Assembly (NCBI GenBank): GCA_964481175.1
Contig: CAYZSZ010000007.1
Span: 1-36,702, forward strand
DNA: 36,702 nt
From: JAGOVB01 sp964481175
Lineage (GTDB): Bacteria > Patescibacteriota > Minisyncoccia > Phycocordibacterales > PALSA-1337
Direction of reading: 5' to 3'
In this document: piece by piece, positions 14,821-22,653 of the stretch
Numbering within the stretch: position 1 is the stretch's first letter
Layout of the letters: each line of letters starts with the position of its first letter
Position numbers and translations under genes: made by a program
The notes under the pieces: model-generated
What the model was told of the DNA's origin: nothing
Seen by the model: the letters and a program-made list of their open reading frames with translations, nothing else
Databases searched by the model: none

Positions 14821-16484
14821 GAATATAGTATATCAACGATCCGCAAACGAATCTCCTCCCGAGCACGAAACATAGATTTTTCAATATGAGCGATAAGTGT
14901 GAGTGGAATATTTTCCTTTATCCCCCAGTCTTCTGGTGTTGTAAAAAAGCTGATGGCAGAAATGTTTCTCAACTTGTGTGTGAACGTGAGCTCCAAATGA
15001 TTCTTTTCTTTTCCAAATCGTTTTATGTTTGTCGGCGTAACATTGCGAAACATAAACAAGGGCTTTTCATTTGCCACTCCGAATGGAGAAAGTTGGTCGA
15101 TCGACTTGTATGTATCTCGATCGATCCTGTCGAGTGTAAGCTCAGCATCCACTAGTATTTCTTGAACTTTTTTATCTTCTGCGCTTTTTACAAATGCATT
15201 GTTTAACACCTCACCTAACGTATGTATCTTTTTTGTGTCCACTGAAAAACCTCCAGAAAAAGCGTGGCCACCGAACTGCAGGAAAGTGGTGGAAGGAGCT
15301 TTTTTCATAAGAGCGACGAGATCTGTCTCTCCGTCTGACCGACAAGAACCTTTGATTACACCGTCACCATCGCGCCCCCAAAGAAACACAGGTTTCACAA
15401 ACTCTTCAGCAAGGGTGTTTGCCACCAAACCAAGGAGCGACGGTTTCCACTCTGGATTACCCAAAACCAAAACAGGACTGTCCTCACGATTTTTTATATG
15501 CGACTTTGCTTCTTTGACCATGGCAGCCACGATGCCTTTTCGCTCGTTATTTATTTTGTCCAAATGATCTACCATGATTACCGCTTCATCGAGGTCAGTT
15601 GCTGCAAGTAATTTAAATGCATCTGTTGGCACACCCATACGTGATGCAGCATTGATACGAGGACCGATGGTAAAGCCGATATCATCCTCCGTGAGATATC
15701 GTTGATCAGTTTTTGCTTTTTTCAAAAGCATTTTCAAACCGAGACGTGGAGACTTTCGCAACACAGTGAGTCCATACTTTGCAAAGACTCTGTTCTCTCC
15801 AGTGAGTGGAACCATGTCTGAAAGTGTGGCAATACCGACCATGTCGAGTAGCCACTTTTCCCAACCGACACCGAGATTGAAGTTTCCTTTTTTTATCAAC
15901 GCTTGCACAAGCTTAAAAACCACACCTGATCCACACAACATCTTTTCTGGATAGAGACACTCTTTTTGTTTTGGATTGATGATGGCGTACGCTGGTGGGA
16001 TTTCATCTCCTGGCATGTGGTGATCAGTGATGATCACATCTATTTTTAATTTGTTAGCAGTCTTTACTGACTCGACATCGGCGATCCCACAATCGATAGT
16101 GATGATGAGATCGACTTTTTCTTTTGCAAATTCTTTGATCGCTTCTTTGTGCAAACCAAAGCCCTCGTCATGACGATGTGGGATATAATTTTTAAAATTC
16201 TCAAACCCAATCTTTTTAAAAAAATCGTGCAGCAATACTCCGCCAGGGATACCGTCAGTATCGTAATCACTATAAACAATTACTTTTTCATCTGCCTTGA
16301 TTGCTTTCAAGATTCTTTCGACTGCGATGTCGATATCTTTTAGAAGCGATGAGTCATGCTGATCCTTTTCATAATCTGGTTTCAAGAATCTTTCTTGTTG
16401 TACCTTGGTTGTATGCCCCCGGTGATACAAAAGATGTTCAGTCAGATTTTCTCCATGCCATTTCCGGATAGCGTATTTTTTCAT
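14817..16484 (-). CDS. recJ: Single-stranded-DNA exonuclease RecJ
   Basis: The 555-aa 5'-3' exonuclease acts in recombination and repair. DHH-family motifs are clear: SDYDTDG at residues 72-78, TIDCGIAD near 129 and TDHH at 153-156. The DHHA1 domain with FGGHAFSGGF is near residue 400, followed by an OB-type C-terminal domain. Length is close to the usual 560-580. The gene is coupled to rnhA. Its start lies 6 nt after a palindromic -10 shared with the divergent HIT gene, predicting a leaderless mRNA. Confidence 0.96.
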   Translation of the reverse strand: MKKYAIRKWHGENLTEHLLYHRGHTTKVQQERFLKPDYEKDQHDSSLLKDIDIAVERILKAIKADEKVIVYSDYDTDGIPGGVLLHDFFKKIGFENFKNYIPHRHDEGFGLHKEAIKEFAKEKVDLIITIDCGIADVESVKTANKLKIDVIITDHHMPGDEIPPAYAIINPKQKECLYPEKMLCGSGVVFKLVQALIKKGNFNLGVGWEKWLLDMVGIATLSDMVPLTGENRVFAKYGLTVLRKSPRLGLKMLLKKAKTDQRYLTEDDIGFTIGPRINAASRMGVPTDAFKLLAATDLDEAVIMVDHLDKINNERKGIVAAMVKEAKSHIKNREDSPVLVLGNPEWKPSLLGLVANTLAEEFVKPVFLWGRDGDGVIKGSCRSDGETDLVALMKKAPSTTFLQFGGHAFSGGFSVDTKKIHTLGEVLNNAFVKSAEDKKVQEILVDAELTLDRIDRDTYKSIDQLSPFGVANEKPLFMFRNVTPTNIKRFGKEKNHLELTFTHKLRNISAISFFTTPEDWGIKENIPLTLIAHIEKSMFRAREEIRLRIVDILYS

Positions 16485-16488
16485 AGGG

Positions 16489-16500
16489 ATAGTATACTAT
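16489..16500. promoter_or_regulatory. Palindromic -10 shared by recJ and the HIT gene
   Basis: ATAGTATACTAT is a perfect 12-bp palindrome in a 20-nt intergenic gap. Read on the plus strand, TATACT (16493-16498) ends 6 nt before the HIT ATG. Read on the minus strand, TATACT (16491-16496) ends 6 nt before the recJ ATG. Both genes are predicted to be leaderless. Confidence 0.6.
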
Positions 16501-16504
16501 AGTC

Positions 16505-16864
16505 ATGAATAACTGTATTTTCTGTAAAATAATAAATAAAGAAATCCCTGCACATGTCGTATACGAGGACCAAAATTATTTAGCATTTTTAGACATCCGT
16601 CCCCTATCGCCTGGGCATGCACTTGTGATCCCAAAAGAACATATGCGTTGGGTATGGGATAGCACAAACATTGGTGAGTATTTTTCTATTGTTCAAAAAG
16701 TCGCGCACGCTCAACAAAAAGCATTTGGTGTACCCGTGCATTCAAAAATAATCGGCGAAGAGATCGAGCACGCACATGTGTGGGTGTATCCTGATCCAGA
16801 AAAAGCAAAAGGCGACAAAAATGATTTTGCCGCCCTTGCTTTAAAGCTTTCAGCTTTACTATAG
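16505..16864 (+). CDS. HIT-family nucleotide-binding protein
   Basis: The 119-aa protein starts with CIFCKIINKEIPAHVVYED, the typical CxxC start of HIT hydrolases, with LDIRPLSPGHALVIPKEH following. The histidine triad reads HAHVW (residues 89-93), so the third His of HxHxH is Trp; the middle catalytic His91 is kept. Relatives hydrolyse nucleoside phosphoramidates or dinucleoside polyphosphates; the substrate here is unknown. It is leaderless by promoter position and ends 2 nt before the stop of the convergent 81-aa gene, with no visible terminator. Confidence 0.93.
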   Translation: MNNCIFCKIINKEIPAHVVYEDQNYLAFLDIRPLSPGHALVIPKEHMRWVWDSTNIGEYFSIVQKVAHAQQKAFGVPVHSKIIGEEIEHAHVWVYPDPEKAKGDKNDFAALALKLSALL

Positions 16865-16866
16865 TC

Positions 16867-17112
16867 TTATTTCTTTACTTCTTTTCGAATACCTTGTGAG
16901 TTATCGATGAGGACATACTCATATCCAGCAAATGGATCTCGTAGTGCATCGATACTATTTGCAGTCTGTGCAGCTTCGATAAGTGAAGTTACATCTGCAA
17001 ACTCAACTTTTGTGACATTTTGTCCGAGGAAAAAAGCTCCGACAAGTGCTACGAGTAACGCTGCTCCTTCAAGACTCTTTTTTAATATTGGATTATTGTT
17101 TATGTTTTCCAT
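16867..17112 (-). CDS. Small single-pass membrane protein, unknown
   Basis: I do not recognise this 81-aa protein. It has a short polar N-terminus (MENINNNPILKKS), one membrane helix at about residues 14-32 (GAALLVALVGAFFLG) and a mixed 50-residue tail. It is probably anchored with the tail outside. It has the best promoter in the window, with two perfect consensus hexamers and a start codon 7 nt after the -10, placed inside the 3' end of pgk. This suggests strong, constitutive expression independent of the upstream operon. Confidence 0.75.
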   Translation of the reverse strand: MENINNNPILKKSLEGAALLVALVGAFFLGQNVTKVEFADVTSLIEAAQTANSIDALRDPFAGYEYVLIDNSQGIRKEVKK

Positions 17113-17119
17113 GCTATAT

Positions 17120-17147
17120 ATTATACATTATTAAGACTATTTGTCAA
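17120..17147 (-). promoter_or_regulatory. Perfect-consensus promoter of the 81-aa gene
   Basis: On the minus strand TTGACA (17142-17147), a 16-nt spacer and TATAAT (17120-17125); the ATG at 17112 follows after 7 nt. Part of the promoter lies inside the last codons of pgk. Confidence 0.75.
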
Positions 17148-18249
17148 CACCCCTGTTCACAGCTTGTATCGCAGGCAATGTCTCGTGAGCGAGATAGTCG
17201 AGCATTGCTCCACCACCCGTCGACACAAAGCTAAATTTGTCTTCAATGCCAAGTTTTGCGATAGCGGCGAGTGTATCACCTCCCCCTACGATTGTCTTTG
17301 CTTTTGACTCACTGATCATCTTTGCAAGCTCAATCGTCGGCTCGGTGTACCCTTGTTCGTATAGACCTAGCGTACCATTCCACAAGATCTGTGCCGAACT
17401 GTTTACTGCTTTTCGCAATAGCTCCAATGTCTTTGGACCTGCATCGACAATTATATCATTTTTCTCGACCTCACCAAGATCGATATTTATGATCTTGTCC
17501 CCTCTTTTGATAACCATATCGATCGGCAAAAGTAGTTTGGCATCTCCAAAATATTTTTGTAAATTAAATTTTTCTGGAGATACAACTGACTTACCGATTT
17601 CGTATCCTTGCTCCACAAAGAAATTGTGGGCAAGTGCACCGCCTACGAATACATGATCAGCGGTCTGCATAAATTTTTCTATAAGCGGCAGCTTTGTATC
17701 AAATTTTGCACCACCCAAGATAAAAAGAAAAGGTCGCTCGGGCTTAAATGCTGCGCTCAAGTTTTTTACTTCTTCTTCGAACTGGAAACCGAAATAACCA
17801 GGGATAAAACGTGCTATTGCTGACACAGATGCATGCTCTCTGTGGGAAACAGAAAATGCATCGTTCACGTAGACGTCCCCGAGCGACGCTAGCTCTCGAG
17901 CGAACTCTTCATTGTTTTCTTTCTCTCCTGCATGTGCTCGCAGGTTTTCGAGAAATACAATGTCATTCTCTTCTATCGCCGCTAATGCGTTTCGATAATT
18001 TTTCACAAAGACACTTTGAATCCCCATGTTAACCAAGTGTTGATGCACTGGCTCCAATGTTTTTGTCGATTCAATATGACTTATGATTATTACTTTGGCT
18101 TTTTTCTCTCTCAGATAGTTGAGTGTCAGCAATGCTTTGCGAATACGAAAATCATCGACGACTTTATTATTTACAATAGACACATTGAAATCAAAGCGCA
18201 CAAGCACTTTCATTCCTTTTGTAATTTGTAGGTCTTTTAATGTTTTCAT
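17137..18249 (-). CDS. pgk: Phosphoglycerate kinase with altered substrate loop
   Basis: The 370-aa glycolytic enzyme makes ATP from 1,3-bisphosphoglycerate. Clear motifs are RFDFNV (18-23), LENLRAHAGE, NDAFSVSHREHAS, GGAKFDTK, VGGGDT and the C-terminal STGGGAMLDYL. The normally invariant SHLGRP loop reads SHIEST (57-62), so the arginine that contacts the substrate phosphate is replaced by Ser, and the following segment is shortened. Total length is below the usual 390-415. The start overlaps the tpiA stop (ATGA). Identification is firm; altered kinetics is possible. Confidence 0.95.
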   Translation of the reverse strand: MKTLKDLQITKGMKVLVRFDFNVSIVNNKVVDDFRIRKALLTLNYLREKKAKVIIISHIESTKTLEPVHQHLVNMGIQSVFVKNYRNALAAIEENDIVFLENLRAHAGEKENNEEFARELASLGDVYVNDAFSVSHREHASVSAIARFIPGYFGFQFEEEVKNLSAAFKPERPFLFILGGAKFDTKLPLIEKFMQTADHVFVGGALAHNFFVEQGYEIGKSVVSPEKFNLQKYFGDAKLLLPIDMVIKRGDKIINIDLGEVEKNDIIVDAGPKTLELLRKAVNSSAQILWNGTLGLYEQGYTEPTIELAKMISESKAKTIVGGGDTLAAIAKLGIEDKFSFVSTGGGAMLDYLAHETLPAIQAVNRGVDK

Positions 18250-19013
18250 AATGCATCAACCACTTTGAGAATTTCGTTGAAACCTTCTGGATTTATACTC
18301 TCTCGCCCTACCAAAAGTCCATCAACGTGCCCTTCCCCCACGATCTCACCTGCGTTTCGAAATGTGACTGATCCTCCATAGAGAATCGGCACCTTCGCAA
18401 CATACTCATGACCAAAAAGATCAGCGAGTGTCTTTTTGATAAAGAGTGTTGTCTCATGCACATCCCCCGGAGACATAGCCTGTGTTGCTCCGATTGCCCA
18501 GACGGGTTCGTATGCAACTACGAGGTGTGACAGGTTCTTTTTTTCTACACCCGCAAGAGAGTGTTTTATTTGGTTTTTGAGTGTGTCGAGATATTGACCT
18601 CCGCTATCGCGTTTGTCCTCTCCTATACACATCACTGCCGTAACTCCTGCAAAATGTAATGCTTTGATCTTGCTTGCGACCATCGCATCTGTCTCTCCCA
18701 TTTTTCTCCGCTCCGAATGACCGACGATGGTGTACTCCACCTCGCAGTCACGGAGCATCTCTGCGCTCACCTCCCCGGTATGTGAACCGGCTTCAAACAC
18801 TGACACATCCTGTGCACCTTTCGAATAGGGTTGCTCACCCTTTCCGAGCTCACTAAGAAATACAAACGGTGGGCACAAAACAGTGATTGTCTTTTTGAGC
18901 TGTGAAGTGATCTTCTTAACATTTTTTACAATGTTCTTACTTGCTTCACGGGTATTTGGATTTTCTTTCCAATTACCAATAACTATTTTTTTGTATTTTT
19001 TGGTGATGGGCAT
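18246..19013 (-). CDS. tpiA: Triosephosphate isomerase
   Basis: The 255-aa enzyme interconverts dihydroxyacetone phosphate and glyceraldehyde 3-phosphate. N14 and K16 in GNWKENP, the catalytic His99 in IVGHSERR, and Glu169 in AYEPVWAIG are all present, with the phosphate-binding YGGSVTFRN near residue 215. It is translationally coupled to pgk and starts 6 nt after the stop of the large anchored surface protein, forming a three-gene operon. Confidence 0.97.
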   Translation of the reverse strand: MPITKKYKKIVIGNWKENPNTREASKNIVKNVKKITSQLKKTITVLCPPFVFLSELGKGEQPYSKGAQDVSVFEAGSHTGEVSAEMLRDCEVEYTIVGHSERRKMGETDAMVASKIKALHFAGVTAVMCIGEDKRDSGGQYLDTLKNQIKHSLAGVEKKNLSHLVVAYEPVWAIGATQAMSPGDVHETTLFIKKTLADLFGHEYVAKVPILYGGSVTFRNAGEIVGEGHVDGLLVGRESINPEGFNEILKVVDAL

Positions 19014-19019
19014 TATGGA

Positions 19020-20489
19020 TTAACGTGCGTTGAGATATACTGATGATGATTTGAATTCTGGAATTATCTTGTATACATTTTTTTGGAAATTAGCTAGTGA
19101 ATCTCCCCAAGACATACCGAACAAACCGATCCCAAAGTCTCCAGTTTTTGCTGGATCTACTGTAACTACAATATCGAACACTCTTGTAGTCCCTTTTGGT
19201 ATAAAGAAAGCATTATCAGTGTCTTTTTCATTTCTCTTGGTAAAGATATCCATTGGGTGACCTCCCTCTATTACTTTTCCAGTGTGTGCTGCCACAAAAC
19301 CTCGTAGCTCTTGTGAGTTTGGAACATACATATCCACTGCCCCAGCGGTTACCTTAACTGAAAATCTAAATACACCTATATCTGATGAGCCGACCGAAGC
19401 GTCTCCAGGCAACAATACTGAGCTTGCTCTCTGTAAAGTAACCGCAATTGGATTAGAAGTAACTTTTACATCCATTGGTATACTAGAATTATATCTAATT
19501 TTTCCTTCAGTCTTCATAGACAGGTTACCTTCATCATATTGAACAAAGTCTATTGCAGCTTTAATCACCTTACGATTCGCATACTCTAACTCATGTATAA
19601 CAAACGAACCTGATAAGTTATTATTTGCTCTTCCTGGAGTTATATATGCTAACCCTGGTTTATCTCCATTAAATGGGGATCTCATGACTTCATTATAAAC
19701 ACCTGGTAGAAGAGGCCCTCTCGACGGAGCAGCAAACTGTACCCATGATCCATCAGTGAAACTAAAATTTATGATATTTGGATTTTCGTATGGGAAATAA
19801 TACGAAACCGCATCACGTAAATCAATATTTTTACCTTGTCCAATATAGCTTTCTGGAGAAGATTTGATTATAACCCTGTTTAACGCACCTCCATTTGGAG
19901 AAACAACTGCAATTTTTTTTATTTCGAACTTATTTGATGTAGCTGTTCTATTTGACTGTAGGTGAGTTACACGAACAGTGAACAGATCAGCTGACGAACT
20001 CGGTACAACCAAACTAAAAGTATTTATTCCCAATTTAGATGTTGTAGTCCCAAAATCTTTTATTAAATTTGATTTAGAATCATAAAGAGATATTCTTACA
20101 GTCCCAGTACTTGTTGCACTTGAATACGAGACTAAAGTTGTAGAGCCTTGCGCGTATACTTCTTTATCTGTTCTGACGTTAGAGATAATTGTTGATGTTC
20201 CTGCTGAAGATGCAGAAACAATTGACTTTGCTGACATGAGCACTTCTGCCTGCAATGAAGTCACATCAGTGAGCAATGCTACTCGCTGCCCTTCTAGAGT
20301 TCCCAATACTGTTCCATATGTAAATGCTGGGATCACGCCAAATATAGCCACCATAGCAGCTACCTGTGCGCACTTATTTAAATCTATCTCTGTTGTAAAC
20401 AACTTTTCTACTGGCTTCATATCGATCTCCTGATTGAAGAACTTTGCTACGTCGGTCACACTGATCTCTTTATTCCACTGTATGCTCAT
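19020..20489 (-). CDS. Membrane-anchored extracellular protein, unknown
   Basis: I do not recognise this 489-aa protein. It has a cytoplasmic N-terminus of about 35 residues, one membrane helix (about 40-65: CAQVAAMVAIFGVIPAF), a short helical stalk, then a Ser/Thr-rich beta region (about 90-190, Ig-like) and further beta-rich parts with no catalytic motif I can see. It is first in an operon with tpiA and pgk, an odd pairing of a surface protein with glycolysis. Its promoter is followed by a hairpin with a GAAA loop at the very 5' end of the predicted leader. Confidence 0.8.
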   Translation of the reverse strand: MSIQWNKEISVTDVAKFFNQEIDMKPVEKLFTTEIDLNKCAQVAAMVAIFGVIPAFTYGTVLGTLEGQRVALLTDVTSLQAEVLMSAKSIVSASSAGTSTIISNVRTDKEVYAQGSTTLVSYSSATSTGTVRISLYDSKSNLIKDFGTTTSKLGINTFSLVVPSSSADLFTVRVTHLQSNRTATSNKFEIKKIAVVSPNGGALNRVIIKSSPESYIGQGKNIDLRDAVSYYFPYENPNIINFSFTDGSWVQFAAPSRGPLLPGVYNEVMRSPFNGDKPGLAYITPGRANNNLSGSFVIHELEYANRKVIKAAIDFVQYDEGNLSMKTEGKIRYNSSIPMDVKVTSNPIAVTLQRASSVLLPGDASVGSSDIGVFRFSVKVTAGAVDMYVPNSQELRGFVAAHTGKVIEGGHPMDIFTKRNEKDTDNAFFIPKGTTRVFDIVVTVDPAKTGDFGIGLFGMSWGDSLANFQKNVYKIIPEFKSSSVYLNAR

Positions 20490-20523
20490 AAATTTTTAAT
20501 TTTAATTTTTTAATAAAAGAAAC

Positions 20524-20550
20524 AGAGGCTTCGCTTTCGCGATAGCCTCT
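20524..20550 (-). promoter_or_regulatory. Leader hairpin with GAAA tetraloop, possible terminator/attenuator
   Basis: The stem AGAGGCT / AGCCTCT (7 bp), a single-base bulge and TCGC / GCGA (4 bp) close a GAAA loop, followed by GTTTCTTTTATT. It starts about 9 nt into the predicted transcript and lies after the end of the pilus operon. It may be that operon's terminator, an attenuator, or a 5' stabilising structure. Confidence 0.6.
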
Positions 20551-20565
20551 TGGGTAGTTGGTAAC

Positions 20566-20593
20566 AGTATAGCAGTGAGAAAAGTATGTGCAA
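20566..20593 (-). promoter_or_regulatory. Extended -10 promoter of the surface-protein/tpiA/pgk operon
   Basis: On the minus strand TTGCAC (20588-20593), a 16-nt spacer and TATACT (20566-20571) preceded by TGC. The predicted start is near 20559. Confidence 0.65.
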
Positions 20594-20609
20594 CTAAAGT
20601 TATCCACAG

Positions 20610-22037
20610 CTACTGTATTTCATCCCATGAAATGATTTGGTACTGACTCGAAGTAAGCGGAAAGCTTGGCGGAGGAGCGTATAGCAGATTTCCATCGTAA
20701 GTGATATTTCGAGTAGAGTAGCCAGTTCCGTCCGTATACGCGAAACCATAACGCTTATTTGTAGCCAGCATACCGTAAAGCGTTAAATCTGAACGTGTAT
20801 AGTAGTTTGTACCGCTGATTTTACAGCTTGTATCATAGTAATAGCGCCCGACAAAGCCGTTTTGAGCGATTATCGCTGCATCGATGGTAAGTGAGTTTAG
20901 ACTGACCAACCCTACGATTACATTGTTCTGAGCAATCAAGGCAACTGAGTCTGTTCCATTTGTATTTGTGTACAATAAATCATTATTGACGATAATATTG
21001 GTTCGATTTGTGAGTACATCAGGGAAACGAGCTGAAGCGATCGTCAGCCGAGCTGTATTTACAGTACCCTCTACCCATACATGATCCTCAACAAAGATCA
21101 GGCCGTTTGTGGGAAATGCGTAGTTTCCGACAAAAGTCTGGGTCTTTATACTCCATATCCCCCACCCATCTTGATTGGCTGAGTTAGAGCAGCTTCCAGG
21201 GGCACTTGTCTGTGCGGTGACTTTATAGAGATCAAATGTATCATTTGTTTTGAGCAAGATTCTGTATCCTTGAGACCCAGAAGGAGCAAAATAGCGTCCA
21301 GCTGACTGGGCTTTTGATTTTATTTGTGACAAGTCAGTGGTCATACCGACAAAGTCGATAGTAGGCACAGGAAACTGACGTCCCGCCATAAATACGTCTG
21401 GACGACTCGGAACTGTGGCTGGATAGTTTGGATCCGCTGGAGAGTCTTGGGTATATACGCCGAATCGATTGGGCCCTGGTGCATCTGGATCTTGATAAAA
21501 TGTTTTTGCACTTGTGATCAAGTTATGTGTAACACCATCAAATCGGATTCCATCATTTGAGTGGATAGGGCCAAACACCTCGGTACCAGCTCCAAATCGC
21601 ATAACATCGTTTGCTGCAACTGCATATTTTGCTAGTGAAGGGATAGCGAGGGTTGCCTGTATTGTTCTCGATATACTATCGGTGCCATAAAAAGTTCCTA
21701 CAGATTTTATCTTGACCACAGTTGATCCACTTGGCGGTGGAGTGATGGTCAGAGAAAAAGAGCCGATCGTATTTCCATCTTTATCTTTGAATGGACGTGT
21801 GTATGGACCGGGAGAAGTGGACGATGCATTGCCGTCATAATAATCAGTCGAGGCGTGCGCAAGGTGCCAACGATAATAATCGATTCCTGCCTCAGCAATA
21901 TGAAACGCTTGCTCACGATCTACAACGTGGCGTGATGCTTGTAGTACTGTACTCCCCCACGTGACCAAGCTGGTTACGATAACGATCGCAATACCGCCAA
22001 ATACCAACGCATTTACAAGTATCATTCCTTTTTTCAT
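20610..22037 (-). CDS. PilX-like prepilin-family protein
   Basis: The 475-aa protein begins MKKGMILVNALVFGG and continues in a long hydrophobic helix (to about residue 30), the type III signal layout of PilX/GspK-like minor pilins. Residue 5 after the likely cleavage site is Asn rather than Glu. The AEAGIDYYRWHLAHA segment near residue 50 is typical of PilX-type proteins. The large C-terminal beta-rich part is predicted outside the cell and contains three cysteines. It is last in the pilus operon and overlaps the preceding gene by 4 nt. Confidence 0.8.
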   Translation of the reverse strand: MKKGMILVNALVFGGIAIVIVTSLVTWGSTVLQASRHVVDREQAFHIAEAGIDYYRWHLAHASTDYYDGNASSTSPGPYTRPFKDKDGNTIGSFSLTITPPPSGSTVVKIKSVGTFYGTDSISRTIQATLAIPSLAKYAVAANDVMRFGAGTEVFGPIHSNDGIRFDGVTHNLITSAKTFYQDPDAPGPNRFGVYTQDSPADPNYPATVPSRPDVFMAGRQFPVPTIDFVGMTTDLSQIKSKAQSAGRYFAPSGSQGYRILLKTNDTFDLYKVTAQTSAPGSCSNSANQDGWGIWSIKTQTFVGNYAFPTNGLIFVEDHVWVEGTVNTARLTIASARFPDVLTNRTNIIVNNDLLYTNTNGTDSVALIAQNNVIVGLVSLNSLTIDAAIIAQNGFVGRYYYDTSCKISGTNYYTRSDLTLYGMLATNKRYGFAYTDGTGYSTRNITYDGNLLYAPPPSFPLTSSQYQIISWDEIQ

Positions 22038-22642
22038 AGATTGTCTTTTAGATTACGGATAGATACCTGCGTCGTAAACGTCTTTGTCGCTGGTGCTCGA
22101 TCGGCATTTGCATCGAGAGTCAAATCTATACGCACCAACCTAACAGACTGAATCGATACAGGAAAAGTGAGTGGTGATGAAGTTCCTGCATATGCGTTAT
22201 CGAAATATGTAAATATACTTGAAGTTCCATTTCTCACATCAGACATCACCACATATGTCGTTTCAGAAGTTGTTGCATACGCAAGTGGCGATCCACTCGG
22301 TACGGTCACTCCTTTCATAAGAGTAGTAGTGGCAAGAAAATAACGCACATAGTCTCTTTGACCGTTACCATCAATGTCAGAAAAGAAAGCGATCGAACTC
22401 GAAGCTACCGTGACCAAAGGGAAAGCCCCATTTGCACTCGGTGCAGCAGCGCGTAGCTCTCGCGCCATAACTCTCAGCAAGTTACGAGCGTCTTGAGAAA
22501 CTGAAAGCGATCCACGAGTGACTGTACCTAGGTAAAAAACATCTCCAGTAAATTTTCCAACAACAACGCCGACCGCCGCAACGATTGCGATGACGACGAC
22601 CAACTCTGTGACTGTAAACCCGCGAGTAAATTTCATGCTCAT
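22034..22642 (-). CDS. Type IV prepilin-like protein (PulJ/PilW type)
   Basis: The 202-aa minor pilin has a clear type III signal: RG followed by FTVTELVVVIAIVAAVG, with Glu at position 5 of the mature protein. A signal peptidase such as PilD would cut before the Phe. The remainder is a short helix and a beta-rich head. Family choice between PulJ and PilW rests only on size and position. It lies 11 nt downstream of the larger pilin and overlaps the PilX-like gene. Confidence 0.85.
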   Translation of the reverse strand: MSMKFTRGFTVTELVVVIAIVAAVGVVVGKFTGDVFYLGTVTRGSLSVSQDARNLLRVMARELRAAAPSANGAFPLVTVASSSIAFFSDIDGNGQRDYVRYFLATTTLMKGVTVPSGSPLAYATTSETTYVVMSDVRNGTSSIFTYFDNAYAGTSSPLTFPVSIQSVRLVRIDLTLDANADRAPATKTFTTQVSIRNLKDNL

Positions 22643-22653
22643 ACTATTATACC

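Noticed and set aside
14817..18249. Stop-codon reassignment (TGA as glycine, as in some CPR)
   Set aside because: TGA ends recJ and tpiA at ATGA overlaps and no conserved gene here needs TGA read as an amino acid.
20600..20608. Perfect DnaA-box-like TTATCCACA (and another at about 14369-14377)
   Set aside because: Single isolated copies; the second is inside rnhA and explained by its codons. No cluster, AT-rich unwinding region or dnaA/dnaN nearby, so no origin is called.
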